Positions 15,979 through 25,010 of a DNA stretch of 64,000 nt are shown in pieces. The stretch lies in contig NZ_JNYV01000003.1 in assembly GCF_000717275.1 (NCBI RefSeq), positions 248,001 to 312,000 on the forward strand, in the 5' to 3' direction. The notes beneath the pieces were generated by a model that saw only the letters and a list, made by a program, of their open reading frames with translations, did not search any database and had not been told where the DNA came from. Numbering within the stretch: position 1 is the stretch's first letter; the number at the start of each line of letters is the position of its first letter. This stretch comes from Kitasatospora arboriphila (GTDB taxonomy: Bacteria > Actinomycetota > Actinomycetes > Mycobacteriales > Mycobacteriaceae). The position numbers and the translations under genes are program-made.

Positions 15979-17684
15979 CCACCACTGCGGAGTCCACGTC
16001 CCAGGTGTCCGCGTGGGCACCGTTGCGCAACAAGATCTATCGATATCTGTTCATCGCCCAGCTCGTCTCCAACATCGGTCTGTGGATGCAGACCGTCGGG
16101 GCCCAATGGTTCCTGGTGGAGCACGACAGTAGCGCTACCATCGTCGCGCTTGTTCAGACTGCGAGTCTGTTGCCGACGCTGTTCTTGGCCTTGCCCGCCG
16201 GTGGACTCGCCGATCTCCTGGATCGCAGGCGCCTGCTGATCGCGGTCAGTACCTACACCGCGGTCGCTGCGGGGGTCACCACATTCCTGGCCTGGACCGA
16301 TGTGCTGACGCCTGTGATGCTGCTGGCGATGACGTTCCTGCTCGGATGTGGCTCGGCACTGTCGGCTCCGGCGTGGCAGGCCATCCAGCCAGAACTCGTT
16401 CCGCGCGAGCAGATCCCAGCGGCTTCCTCGTTGGGCAGTGTCACCGTGAACGCGGCCCGGGCGGTCGGCCCGGCCATCGGTGGTGTCCTGGTCGCCGCGG
16501 CCGGGCCGGCCGCGGTGTTCGCGATCAATGCCGTGTCGTTCCTGGCGATCATCGGTGCGCTGGTGTGGTGGCGGCGACCCGTCGACGCCCCAGGTGTGGA
16601 CCGTGAGCGGCTGGGACGGTCGCTGGTGACCGGTCTGCACTACGTGCACGCCGCACCCATCGTTCGCCGGATCATGGTGCGATCGGCGGTCTTCGCCTTC
16701 CCGGCGTCTGCCCTCTGGGCTCTGCTGCCGCTGGCGTCGAGTGAGCACCTTCATTTCGGGGCATCGGGTTATGGCCTGGTACTGGGCATGCTCGGTGTCG
16801 GGGCGGTGGCGGGTGTCGCGATCTACCCGCGCCTGCGGAAGAAGTTGTCGCCCAATGCCTTGCTGGCGGCTTCGGCGATCGCGTACGGGGTGGGAGTGGT
16901 TGCGGTCGGCGTGTTGCCGGTGTGGGCGGTGCTGCCGCTGCTCCTGGTGGCAGGAGCAGCCTGGATCGCAACTCTCACCACGCTCAACGCAGCGATCCAG
17001 CTGTCGCTGTCGCACTGGGTGCGGGCCCGCGGGATGTCGATCTACCTGCTCGTGTTCATGGGATCGCAGGCTCTCGGATCTTTTGTGTGGGGTGTGGTCG
17101 CGTCCCACACGAGCTTTGTCACGGCGTTGCTCATCTCGGCGGCCCTGCTCGTCGCCGCTGCGGCCAGCGTCACCGTGATACCGCTGCGGCCGGAGACGGG
17201 GACACTGCCGCGAGGTGTGTCCACAGCCTGGCCCACTCCGATGGTGGTGTTCGGACCCGAACCCGATGACGGCCCTGTTGTCGTCTCGGTGACCTATCGC
17301 GTGCGGCCCGCAGAGCTGGACCAGTTCGATCAGGCGATGGCCGCCGTGGGGAAGGCGCGGCGGCGGACCGGCGGATACTCCTGGGGCCTGTACCGCCATG
17401 GCGCCGACTCAGACCTGCGGGTGGAACAGTTCACCGTTCCCTCGTGGAGTGATTACAAGCGGCAGACCACCGAGCGCTGGACGGAGTCGGACCACCAACT
17501 GATCACCGCGGCGTTGTCGCACACGGTGACCGGCGCAACCGAAGAAGAACGTCAACTGTTCGCGGTCGGGACCCGGACCGGCCGCCATCCGGCGCGGGAT
17601 GGGAAGCACATCGACCAAGTCGGCGAACCGAACGGTACCGCTGAACGGGAGGAGTTGCGGCACGGTTCTACAGTCAAGGGATGA
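15975..17684 (+). CDS. MFS transporter of the MFS_3 type with C-terminal ABM-like domain
   Basis: 569 residues. Twelve membrane segments span about 18-410, with the MFS loop motif GGLADLLDRRRLL between helices 2 and 3 and GSVTVNAARAVGPAIGG typical of MFS_3 (EntS-like) exporters. After the last helix, about 120 residues starting near VVVSVTYRVRPAEL form a ferredoxin-like fold reminiscent of antibiotic biosynthesis monooxygenase domains, a tail known in this family. It probably exports a small molecule. The ATG overlaps the NmrA stop (ATGA), and its own stop overlaps the next ATG, so it belongs to the same operon. Confidence 0.85.
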   Translation: MTTTAESTSQVSAWAPLRNKIYRYLFIAQLVSNIGLWMQTVGAQWFLVEHDSSATIVALVQTASLLPTLFLALPAGGLADLLDRRRLLIAVSTYTAVAAGVTTFLAWTDVLTPVMLLAMTFLLGCGSALSAPAWQAIQPELVPREQIPAASSLGSVTVNAARAVGPAIGGVLVAAAGPAAVFAINAVSFLAIIGALVWWRRPVDAPGVDRERLGRSLVTGLHYVHAAPIVRRIMVRSAVFAFPASALWALLPLASSEHLHFGASGYGLVLGMLGVGAVAGVAIYPRLRKKLSPNALLAASAIAYGVGVVAVGVLPVWAVLPLLLVAGAAWIATLTTLNAAIQLSLSHWVRARGMSIYLLVFMGSQALGSFVWGVVASHTSFVTALLISAALLVAAAASVTVIPLRPETGTLPRGVSTAWPTPMVVFGPEPDDGPVVVSVTYRVRPAELDQFDQAMAAVGKARRRTGGYSWGLYRHGADSDLRVEQFTVPSWSDYKRQTTERWTESDHQLITAALSHTVTGATEEERQLFAVGTRTGRHPARDGKHIDQVGEPNGTAEREELRHGSTVKG

Positions 17685-18805
17685 AGTTGCGATCGTCATG
17701 GGCCGCCGACCACCACATGCCGCCGGCCGTGGTGCAACCGGTCCTGCGACGGTTGGCTCGCGATCCCGGTTCGATCGACGACCTGGAGTGGAGTTATCTC
17801 CTGCAGGCCGACGGTCCTGACCTGGACGAACTGTGTGCGTTGGCCGATGCCGCCCGGCGCGAGACCACTGGTGATGACCTCACCTTTGTCGCCAACCGCA
17901 ACTTCGAGACGGCAGCCGTGCTGGCCGACGGTGGCGATGTGAGCCTGGAAGCCCTTGTTTCGGAGGCCTGGGATCTCGGCGCGACCGAGATCTGCCTGCA
18001 AGGTCCGGTTCCGGCGACGGAATCCGCCGCCGAATACCTGGAGCTGATCAAGCGGATCAAAGCGGTCGCGCCCGAGATCCATCTGCACGCCTACCGCGCA
18101 ACAGAGGTGTTCGACGCCGCGACCCGACTCGACGTCACCGCCGGAGAGTTCCTCCGGTCGGCCCGCGAGGCAGGCCTCGACACCGTGCCCGGCACTGCCG
18201 CGCAGGTACTCGACGACCACGTGCGCCGCGCCCTCTCGCCCGACGGCCGCGGACTGTCGGTCGCCGCGTGGGTGGACACGATCATCACGGCCCACCAGAT
18301 GGGTCTGAAATCGACCGCGACGATGCTCTACGGTCACATCGAGGACCCGATTCACCAGGTGGCCCACCTGCGTCTGCTGGCCGACATCCAGCACCGCACG
18401 TCCGGCTTCACCGAACTCATCCTCATGCCGATGCTTCCCGAGAACGCCCCACCCCACGTCCGGGATCAAGCGGTCCAGGGCCCCACGCTCCGCGAGACCC
18501 GGGCAGTGCACGCGGTGGCGCGCCTGATGATGCTCGGCACCATCGACCACGTCCAGGCCGCGTGGACCAAACTCGACGCCGACGCGCTGCGTGCCGTGCT
18601 CCGCGGTGGTGCCGACGATGTCGGCGGTGTCCTGATGGACGGAACGCTCCGGCCCGACGCCGGGCCCGAGAGTGGCAGACAGCTTTCGCCCGACGACGTG
18701 ACGGAGTTGGGCAAAGAACTCGGCCGGACGCCGCGTCAGCGCACGACCCTCTACGAGGACCCACCCGCCGAGCGGGTCGAAGTGTTGCGACGGGTCTTCG
18801 CGTGA
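17681..18805 (+). CDS. CofH/FbiC-like protein lacking the radical-SAM cysteine motif
   Basis: 374 residues, the usual length of CofH (FO synthase subunit 2). Clear CofH landmarks are DGPDLDELCALAD (44-56), FVANRN (69-74), GATEICLQG (100-108), PEIHLHAYRATE (131-142), GLDTVPGTAAQVLDD (165-179), GLKSTATMLYGH (208-219), GFTE (242-245) and RTPRQRTT (349-356). In CofH the NRN motif is followed by CxxxCxxC that holds the [4Fe-4S] cluster; here about 20 residues are missing between NRN and VSLEALVSEAW, and no such cysteines exist (the only cysteines are Cys52 and Cys105). It cannot carry out canonical radical-SAM chemistry. It may bind a flavin-like or tyrosine-derived ligand, or have evolved a new activity. 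The ATG overlaps the MFS stop (ATGA), and the stop overlaps the monooxygenase start (GTGA). Confidence 0.85.
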   Translation: MKLRSSWAADHHMPPAVVQPVLRRLARDPGSIDDLEWSYLLQADGPDLDELCALADAARRETTGDDLTFVANRNFETAAVLADGGDVSLEALVSEAWDLGATEICLQGPVPATESAAEYLELIKRIKAVAPEIHLHAYRATEVFDAATRLDVTAGEFLRSAREAGLDTVPGTAAQVLDDHVRRALSPDGRGLSVAAWVDTIITAHQMGLKSTATMLYGHIEDPIHQVAHLRLLADIQHRTSGFTELILMPMLPENAPPHVRDQAVQGPTLRETRAVHAVARLMMLGTIDHVQAAWTKLDADALRAVLRGGADDVGGVLMDGTLRPDAGPESGRQLSPDDVTELGKELGRTPRQRTTLYEDPPAERVEVLRRVFA

Positions 18806-20307
18806 CCTCACCGTCCTCATTGCCACACTGCGTCGACGTGGCGATCGTCGGTGCCGGGTTCGCGGGACTCGGCCTGGGTATCCGGCTGGCTCGGGCCGAC
18901 CGGGAGAGCTTTGTCATCCTTGAACGCGGCGATTCGGTGGGCGGCACGTGGCGGGACAACCACTACCCGGGCGTCGCATGCGACGTACCCGCACACGTGT
19001 ACTCGTATTCGTTCCGGCCTCCCGGTGACTGGACCTCGCTGTTCGCGTCGGGGCCGGAGATCCACGACTACCTGACCCGCGCGGTGGACGAGGAGGGTCT
19101 GACGCCGCACCTGCATCTGAACACCGATGTGGCACAGGCTCGATGGCTTCCGGATCAGCTCTGCTGGCTGCTGGCGACCAACGCCGGCGAGATGCGGGCC
19201 CGCGTGCTCGTCGTGGCGGTCGGCCGGTTGGCCGATCCGCTCATGCCTGAGGTCAGCGGCTCGGACACCTTCTCCGGCAAGGTTTTTCACACCGCCCAGT
19301 GGGATGACGAAGCTCCGATCGACGGCGCACGCGTCGGCATCGTCGGCACCGGGGCATCGGCGGTTCAACTCACGCCTCACCTCGCTGAGCGTGCCGGGGA
19401 GCTCGTCGTCTTCTCGCGCAGCGCGCCCTATGTGGTGCCGCGAGGTAATCGGGAATACAGCGAACCCGAGCGGGTGCAACTGCAGGTGAAGGCCAACGCA
19501 GACCGCCTGAGGGAAGAGCTCTTCACCGAGGCCGACAGAGCATTTGCGCAGCGTCGGGGGCTCCGACCGGACATCGATGAGATCCGGGCCCGAGCGCTGG
19601 GGCATCTGCACGCCCAGATCGGCAATCCAGATCTCCGACGGGCTCTGACGCCCGACTATGAAATCGGTTGCAAGCGAATACTTCTCAGTGATGAGTTCTA
19701 CCCGGCGCTGACCAGACCTTCGGTGACGCTGGAACCCTCTGCGCTCGCGGCGTTCGCCGGTGACTCGGTGGTCGCGGCCAGCGGGCGTTCCTACGATCTT
19801 GACGTTGTTGTCATGGCTACCGGATTCGAGGCTGCCAGGCCCGCGTTCGCCGAGAGGGTTGCGGGTGTGGGCGGGGAACTGCTCTCCGACCATTGGGGCG
19901 AGGGGATGGTGTCGTACGCGTCCACCGCCGTCAGTGGCTTCCCGAACATGTTCGTATTGGACGGCCCCAATGCCGCTCTCGGCCACAACTCCGCGATCTA
20001 CATGATCGAGACGCAGATCGACTACGTCCTGGGCGCGCTTGACCACCTATGGCGCAACAGTGGGCTGGCGCTCGAGGTGTCCGCGGATGCCGAGCGCGAC
20101 TACACGCGGGAGATCGACGAGCGTAGTGCGTCGACGGTATGGCTCAGTGGTTGCAGCAGTTGGTATCTCGACCCCCAGAGTGGACGGTTGACCTTGCTGT
20201 GGCCTGGTACCGGTCGCTCGTTCCGGGAGCGCAACGGTACCTTCGATCCGCAGCGCTACGAGAAGGTCAGCGCGGTCGGTGTGGGCCAGGAGTGCCGGGT
20301 TTCCTGA
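18802..20307 (+). CDS. Baeyer-Villiger-type flavin monooxygenase
   Basis: 501 residues. FAD site GAGFAG (17-22), GGTWRDNHYPGVACD (47-61), the BVMO fingerprint FSGKVFHTAQWD (157-168) and NADPH site GTGASA (182-187) define a class B flavoprotein monooxygenase that inserts oxygen next to a ketone or oxidises N/S atoms. The fingerprint ends in D instead of P, a common variant. The GTG at 18802 overlaps the stop of the CofH-like gene (GTGA); the long upstream open frame is antisense-like noise inside that gene. As last gene of the operon it is the most obvious catalytic partner for whatever compound the MFS protein moves. Confidence 0.88.
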   Translation: MTSPSSLPHCVDVAIVGAGFAGLGLGIRLARADRESFVILERGDSVGGTWRDNHYPGVACDVPAHVYSYSFRPPGDWTSLFASGPEIHDYLTRAVDEEGLTPHLHLNTDVAQARWLPDQLCWLLATNAGEMRARVLVVAVGRLADPLMPEVSGSDTFSGKVFHTAQWDDEAPIDGARVGIVGTGASAVQLTPHLAERAGELVVFSRSAPYVVPRGNREYSEPERVQLQVKANADRLREELFTEADRAFAQRRGLRPDIDEIRARALGHLHAQIGNPDLRRALTPDYEIGCKRILLSDEFYPALTRPSVTLEPSALAAFAGDSVVAASGRSYDLDVVVMATGFEAARPAFAERVAGVGGELLSDHWGEGMVSYASTAVSGFPNMFVLDGPNAALGHNSAIYMIETQIDYVLGALDHLWRNSGLALEVSADAERDYTREIDERSASTVWLSGCSSWYLDPQSGRLTLLWPGTGRSFRERNGTFDPQRYEKVSAVGVGQECRVS

Positions 20308-20315
20308 CCCTGTGC

Positions 20316-21233
20316 TCACCGGTCAGATGAGCGCACGTCCGGTACCGCCTTCAGCTTCGCGGGGTCGGCGATGTCGTAGATGGCCGCCACACGGCCGTCG
20401 CGGACCACGAAGCAACTGGCGCGAGCCGGGGATGCGCGACGGTCACCGGCAGCGTCCCATCCGGCGCTGTACGCGCCGAGTTCGCCGTTGACGAGGACCG
20501 GGATCTGCTCGGACAGGAACGACTCGCCGTACCGTCGGACCAGCCCCAGCAGGAAACGCGCGACGCCGTCCGCACCGTGGATGGGTTTGACCGCTGTGGG
20601 GGTGGTGCGGTTCGCATCACCGACGATCATGGCGTCCGGATCCAGGGCAGCCACAACGGAATCGACGTCTTTCGAGGCCAGCGCAGCAACGAGGCGCTGC
20701 ACCGCCTCTGCTTGCTCGGCTTCGGAAACCGGCGCCGGCACTCCCGAGACGATTCTCCTGGCACGTGAGGCCATTTGGCGGGCCGAGGCCGCGTTCACAC
20801 CCAGGAGGCCGCCGATCTCGGCGAACGGCACGCCGAAACCGTCATGCATTACGAATGCGACGCGCATCTGGGGAGTCAGGGTCTCGAGCACCACCATCGC
20901 GGCGTATCGGCTGTCTTCCGCGGCGACCACCGCCTGCAGTGGATCTTGTGAATCGCCGGACGGGAGCGCGGTGACCACGGGCTCGGGAAGCCATTGGCCC
21001 ACATACTGTTCTCGTCGAACCGCTGCCGACCGGAGCCGGTCGAGGCAGATGCGCCCGACCACGGTGGTCAGCCAGGCGCCGAGGTCGTTGATCGAGTCGA
21101 CATCGACATCGGCCAGACGCAGCCACGATTCCTGCACGGCGTCCTCGGCGTCCGTGACACTCCCGGTGATTCGATATCCCACCGCGAGCAGGCGAGTGCG
21201 TTGATCCTGGAATCGGTCCGCGAGACTCGGCAT
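20316..21233 (-). CDS. ECF sigma factor with SnoaL-like C-terminal domain (ECF41/SigJ type)
   Basis: 305 residues. The sigma-2 region includes YRITGSVTDAEDAVQESWLRL, sigma-4 runs around LETLTPQMRVAFVMHDGFG and NAASARQMASRARRIV, and the last 120 residues form a SnoaL-like domain. This fused domain is characteristic of ECF41 (SigJ-type) factors, in which the C-terminal domain rather than a separate anti-sigma factor tunes activity. ECF41 targets usually include an adjacent oxidoreductase or CMD gene; the neighbours here are a BVMO (convergent) and terD (same strand, 31 nt upstream). Confidence 0.9.
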   Translation of the reverse strand: MPSLADRFQDQRTRLLAVGYRITGSVTDAEDAVQESWLRLADVDVDSINDLGAWLTTVVGRICLDRLRSAAVRREQYVGQWLPEPVVTALPSGDSQDPLQAVVAAEDSRYAAMVVLETLTPQMRVAFVMHDGFGVPFAEIGGLLGVNAASARQMASRARRIVSGVPAPVSEAEQAEAVQRLVAALASKDVDSVVAALDPDAMIVGDANRTTPTAVKPIHGADGVARFLLGLVRRYGESFLSEQIPVLVNGELGAYSAGWDAAGDRRASPARASCFVVRDGRVAAIYDIADPAKLKAVPDVRSSDR

Positions 21234-21264
21234 GGGGTGATCGTAGGCGGACGCCGGCCGGTTC

Positions 21265-21843
21265 TCAGCCGATGTTGACCCCGTAGTCGCGGGCGATACC
21301 GGCGAGCCCTGATGCGTATCCCTGGCCTACTGCCCGGAACTTCCACTCGCCGCTGCGCCGGTAGATCTCGCCGAACACCATCGCAGTCTCGGTCGATGCG
21401 TCCTCGCTCAGGTCGTAGCGCGCGAGTTCCCGTCCGTCGGCCTGGTTGACCACCCGGATGAACGCGCCGTGCACCTGGCCGAAGCTCTGACCGTGGATAT
21501 CGGCCTCGTGGATGGTGACCGGAAAGATGATGGAGTCGACGTCCGGCGAGAGGGCCTTCAGATCGACGGTGATCGTCTCGTCGTCACCCTCGCCCTCCCC
21601 GGTGCGATTGTCTCCGGTGTGTTCGATGGCCCCGTCAGGGGAACGCAGGTTGTTGTAGAACACAAAAAACGAGTCGTTCAGCACCTTCCGGTTCGCGTTG
21701 ATCGCAAGGGCGCTGGCATCGAGGTCGTAGTCGACACCGGTGGTGGATCGGACATCCCATCCGAGTCCGACACTCACGGCGGTCAGATTGGGTGCTTCCT
21801 TGCTCAGCGAGACGTTTCCGCCTTTGGCCAGGCTCACAGACAT
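21265..21843 (-). CDS. terD: TerD family calcium-binding stress protein
   Basis: 192 residues, full length for TerD. The sequence shows [15 protein letters not shown] with acidic residues for calcium, [30 protein letters not shown] in the characteristic loop, and the VSLSKEAP N-terminal strand. TerD proteins bind calcium and are linked to tellurite, phage and oxidative stress resistance; isolated copies are common in actinobacteria. The second ATG (21843) lies 6 nt after GAGGAGG and is preferred over an in-frame ATG at 21849. No other ter genes are adjacent. Confidence 0.92.
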   Translation of the reverse strand: MSVSLAKGGNVSLSKEAPNLTAVSVGLGWDVRSTTGVDYDLDASALAINANRKVLNDSFFVFYNNLRSPDGAIEHTGDNRTGEGEGDDETITVDLKALSPDVDSIIFPVTIHEADIHGQSFGQVHGAFIRVVNQADGRELARYDLSEDASTETAMVFGEIYRRSGEWKFRAVGQGYASGLAGIARDYGVNIG

Positions 21844-21912
21844 GGGCATCCTCCTCGGAGCGGGTTCTTTGGCTTGCAAACCATCCCCTCCAAGAGTACC
21901 GATGGCCGCGTC

Positions 21913-21918
21913 TACAGT
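21913..21918 (+). promoter_or_regulatory. -10 box, leaderless promoter
   Basis: TACAGT lies 7 nt before the ATG at 21926 and there is no Shine-Dalgarno, so the SDR transcript probably begins at its start codon. Confidence 0.45.
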
Positions 21919-21925
21919 CGGCAGT

Positions 21926-22720
21926 ATGCGTATCGATCTGAGCGGTAGAACAGCATTGGTGACAGGTTCGAGCCAGGGCATCGGAAACGCGATCGCGAAG
22001 GGACTCGCCGAGGCGGGAGCGCGCGTTGCGGTGAACGGTCGAGACGCTGGGAAGGTGCGCGACGCTGTGGCGGAACTGACCGCGCAGGTACCTGAAGCCG
22101 ATGTCATACCGTTGGCTGCCGACGTCACCACCACCGACGGTGTGGACACGTTGCTCGCTGCCCTTCCCTCGGTCGACATCTTGGTGAACAATCTCGGCAT
22201 CTTCGGGTCGCAGCCTGCGCTGGACATCTCCGACGAGGAATGGCGCCGCTACTTCGAGGTGAATGTGCTTGCCGCAGTGCGACTCATCCGCGCCTATCTG
22301 CCGTCGATGATCGATGGCGGGTGGGGACGCATTCAGAACATCGCAAGTGATTCGGCAATCGTGATCCCCGCCGAGATGATCCACTACGGGATGTCGAAGA
22401 CGGCACTGCTCGCCGTGAGCCGTGGGTTCGCGAAGGAAGCAGCAGGCACCGGCGTCACCGTGAACTCGGTGATAGCGGGGCCAACCCACACCGGTGGGGT
22501 CGAGGACTTCGTCTATCAACTCGTGGACAAAGACCTCCCGTGGGACGAGGCCCAGCGCGAGTTCATGCGTCTGCACCGTCCACAATCATTGCTGCAGAGG
22601 CTGATCGAGCCCGAGGAGATCGCGAACATGTGTGTCTATCTCGCGTCTCCGCAGGCTTCGGCGACCACTGGTGCCGCCGTACGAGTAGATGGCGGTTATG
22701 TGGACTCCATCGTTCCCTGA
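21926..22720 (+). CDS. Short-chain dehydrogenase/reductase (FabG-like)
   Basis: 264 residues with TGSSQGIG (cofactor motif), NNLGIFG, catalytic Ser in NIASDSA, YGMSK (Tyr/Lys) and the C-terminal [14 protein letters not shown] typical of FabG-like SDRs. GRDAGK after the second strand suggests NADP(H). The substrate is unknown. The start is supported by a TACAGT -10 box 7 nt upstream and the absence of a ribosome site further up. The gene is divergent from terD. Confidence 0.88.
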   Translation: MRIDLSGRTALVTGSSQGIGNAIAKGLAEAGARVAVNGRDAGKVRDAVAELTAQVPEADVIPLAADVTTTDGVDTLLAALPSVDILVNNLGIFGSQPALDISDEEWRRYFEVNVLAAVRLIRAYLPSMIDGGWGRIQNIASDSAIVIPAEMIHYGMSKTALLAVSRGFAKEAAGTGVTVNSVIAGPTHTGGVEDFVYQLVDKDLPWDEAQREFMRLHRPQSLLQRLIEPEEIANMCVYLASPQASATTGAAVRVDGGYVDSIVP

Positions 22721-22748
22721 ACACTGGGCAGCGGGTGATGTGCCTGAG

Positions 22749-22805
22749 TGCACACAAGACGTGATCTGATGGCCGGATGTGACGTCTGGGCTGAACTTGT
22801 GTGCA
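22749..22805. repeat. Nested long inverted repeat upstream of the DUF222/HNH gene
   Basis: TGCACACAAG (22749-22758) is the exact reverse complement of CTTGTGTGCA (22796-22805), and inside it AGACGT (22757-22762) pairs with ACGTCT (22782-22787). It could fold as a large stem-loop between the SDR stop and the HNH gene. It may be a terminator, an element end or a regulator site; only the symmetry is certain. Confidence 0.55.
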
Positions 22806-22865
22806 ACGGTGCCCGCGAGAGTGTCTGCGCCAGAACGTTATCGACCGATTGTCAGACCCTGGATT

Positions 22866-22871
22866 TAGAAT
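22866..22871 (+). promoter_or_regulatory. -10 box, leaderless promoter
   Basis: TAGAAT ends 6 nt before the ATG at 22878; no ribosome site is visible. Confidence 0.5.
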
Positions 22872-22877
22872 GGGGTC

Positions 22878-24197
22878 ATGTTGTTGGTCGAGGGGGGAAC
22901 TCGAGCCATACAGTTGGCCGAGGATCTGAGAACTGTTCCGCGTGAGGTGAATCGGCGCTTCGCGCAGACGATCGCCGACGTCGTCGAACTGGCGACGCTG
23001 CGGGTGCACGAAGAACTGGCCGTGTCAGGGGACCTGGACAAGGCCGCCCGCATACCGGTTGTCGAGGTGTCCCTGCTGCTCGACATTTCCCGCACGATGG
23101 CCGGCGTGTACATCGACAATGGTCTGCAACTCCGCGATCGCTTCCACGGGACACGTGCGGCGTTCGCAGAAGGCGACATCGGGTTCACTCATGTACGCGA
23201 GATCGTCACCGCCCTACAAGGCGTGAGCGACGAACTGATCACCCAACTCGAACCCGAGGCGATAGTGGTTGCACAACAGGGTCTCTCGCGCGCCGTCCTG
23301 CGCAACGAACTGGACCGGATGGTGATTGCTGCCGATCCCGACGGGGCGGCAGAACGACGCAAGGCGATGGAACCGCACCGCGACTACCGCTCCTCCCGCG
23401 ACCTCAGCGGCCTCGCCCACATCTCGGCAACCATCACCGCAGCCGAGGCCGCCGAACTCGACGCGCGGGTCACCGCGATCGCGGGCACGGTCTGCACCCG
23501 CGACCGTCGGCAACCCGGCCAGCGACGGGCTGACGCTTTTGTCGCCGTGATGCGTGGCCATCAACACCTCGACTGCGCCTGCGAGCGAGACAATTGCCCA
23601 GAGAAGCACCGCGAACCCCTAGCCGCACCACCCAAGCCGATGGTTAAGATCCACACCGACGCAGCCACATTGGCCGGCCTGATCGGGCAAGTCCCCACCA
23701 TCGACGGCTACGGCGTGATCGACCCCGCCCTCGCACGCGAACTGGCCGCTGACGCCACGTGGCAAGGTCTCTACAAAGAAGCAGACCAATTCGCCCGCGG
23801 CCGACGTCGACAACCCGGCGTCACCGCCCCACCACCGGGACTTCTCCCACCCGACGGCCACGGCGGTCTCACCGAACCACCACCAGGCGCGTTGACCTAT
23901 CAACCGTCACAGGCGTTGCGCGAGACGATCATTGCCCGCGATGGCATCTGCCGCACCCCCGGATGCTCCACCCCGGCAGCCGAATGCGAGATCGACCACG
24001 TCATCCCGTTCAACCATGCCGACCCACGATCGGGTGGTTGGACGATCGAAGAAAACCTCGCCCCCATCTGCCGCCCCGACCACAAACGCAAGACCCTCGG
24101 CTACTGGATCGCCCGAATGCACTCGGACCGAACCATGACGTGGACAACTCAATACGGACAGACCTACGTCACCCGCCCGCATGGTCTGGGCCGCTAG
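22878..24197 (+). CDS. DUF222/HNH endonuclease-domain protein (13E12-repeat type)
   Basis: 439 residues. An N-terminal DUF222 helical domain of about 250 residues is followed by a proline-rich linker and a C-terminal HNH nuclease domain: Cys358, Cys363, DH at 373-374, Cys398 and His402 within [21 protein letters not shown] and [10 protein letters not shown]. These genes are present in many dispersed copies in mycobacteria and relatives and behave like selfish elements, though their action is not settled. The nuclease motif looks intact. The stop overlaps the convergent DUF1445 stop. No target-site duplication was seen. Confidence 0.92.
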   Translation: MLLVEGGTRAIQLAEDLRTVPREVNRRFAQTIADVVELATLRVHEELAVSGDLDKAARIPVVEVSLLLDISRTMAGVYIDNGLQLRDRFHGTRAAFAEGDIGFTHVREIVTALQGVSDELITQLEPEAIVVAQQGLSRAVLRNELDRMVIAADPDGAAERRKAMEPHRDYRSSRDLSGLAHISATITAAEAAELDARVTAIAGTVCTRDRRQPGQRRADAFVAVMRGHQHLDCACERDNCPEKHREPLAAPPKPMVKIHTDAATLAGLIGQVPTIDGYGVIDPALARELAADATWQGLYKEADQFARGRRRQPGVTAPPPGLLPPDGHGGLTEPPPGALTYQPSQALRETIIARDGICRTPGCSTPAAECEIDHVIPFNHADPRSGGWTIEENLAPICRPDHKRKTLGYWIARMHSDRTMTWTTQYGQTYVTRPHGLGR

Positions 24198-24982
24198 GGC
24201 ACGAGGTACTGGCTGTCGCGCACGTCTGTGATCACCATGTGGCCAGGTGCGTGCCCAATCGCCAGGGCCGGTCGCGACTCCATCACCGCTGCCTGCGGAG
24301 TGACGCCGCATCCCCAGAAGACAGGGATCTCACCCCGGCGGATGTCCACGGCGTCGCCGAAGTCGGGTTGGTCGATGTCGTAGATTCCGAGTGCAGCAGG
24401 ATCACCGACATGCAGTGGAGCGCCGTGTACTGCCGGATATCGCGACGTCACCCGAACCGCGGTCGCAATCAACTCGGCGGGTACCGGTCGCATCGACACC
24501 ACCATCGGACCAGACAGACGACCGGCTGAGCGGCACCGCTCAGAGGTGCGGTACATCGGGACATTCGACCCTTGTTCGATATGGCGCACAGGAACGCCGG
24601 CCTCGATCAACGCGGCCTCGAAGGTGAAGCTGCACCCGATCAGGAACGACACCAGATCATCGCGCCACCACGACGTCACGTCGGTGACTTCCTGGACCAG
24701 CTCACCGTTCTCATAGACCCGATACAGGGGGACGTCCGTGCGGATGTCGCCGCCCTCACCCAACAGCGGCCCGGTCACTTCGCCCGCGTCGAACACGTCA
24801 AGCACCGGGCACGATCTGGGGTTTCGTTGCGCAAACAGCAGGAAGTCGTAGGCGTCGGCCTGCGGAAGGGTCAGCAGGTTTGCCTGCGTGTACCCGGATG
24901 CCCAACCTGCAGTTGGGGTGATCAAGCCGTCGCGGAACAACTTTCGGGCCATCGACGGGGTGGTGGCTGACGGCGAAGTCAT
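24194..24982 (-). CDS. DUF1445 protein, D-glutamate cyclase / YcsI-like hydro-lyase
   Basis: 262 residues. Family motifs are [21 protein letters not shown] and [11 protein letters not shown], each with a conserved cysteine. The vertebrate member of this family converts D-glutamate to 5-oxo-D-proline, and the bacterial YcsI gene lies among 5-oxoprolinase genes. Here too it follows pxpC, so a role in making or handling 5-oxoproline or a similar lactam is likely. The ATG at 24982 lies 6 nt after GGAG; the preceding in-frame TTG was not used. It lies 28 nt after pxpC and is the last gene of the operon. Confidence 0.88.
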   Translation of the reverse strand: MTSPSATTPSMARKLFRDGLITPTAGWASGYTQANLLTLPQADAYDFLLFAQRNPRSCPVLDVFDAGEVTGPLLGEGGDIRTDVPLYRVYENGELVQEVTDVTSWWRDDLVSFLIGCSFTFEAALIEAGVPVRHIEQGSNVPMYRTSERCRSAGRLSGPMVVSMRPVPAELIATAVRVTSRYPAVHGAPLHVGDPAALGIYDIDQPDFGDAVDIRRGEIPVFWGCGVTPQAAVMESRPALAIGHAPGHMVITDVRDSQYLVP

Positions 24983-25010
24983 CAAGAACTCCTGTCTGAC
25001 AAACGGTTGG

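Noticed and set aside
15582..17399. 605-codon minus-strand open frame
   Set aside because: It is the antisense shadow of the NmrA and MFS genes, full of Arg/His/Gln-rich low-complexity translation with no motif; the plus strand has clear families.
17681..18805. Functional FO synthase subunit for F420 biosynthesis
   Set aside because: The CxxxCxxC motif required for the radical-SAM cluster is absent and no CofG partner lies nearby.
21265..21843. Tellurite-resistance operon
   Set aside because: Only a lone terD is present; no terA, terB, terC or terE neighbours.
22878..24197. Insertion sequence, intein or homing intron
   Set aside because: No transposase, intein splice motifs or target duplication; DUF222/HNH genes are free-standing.
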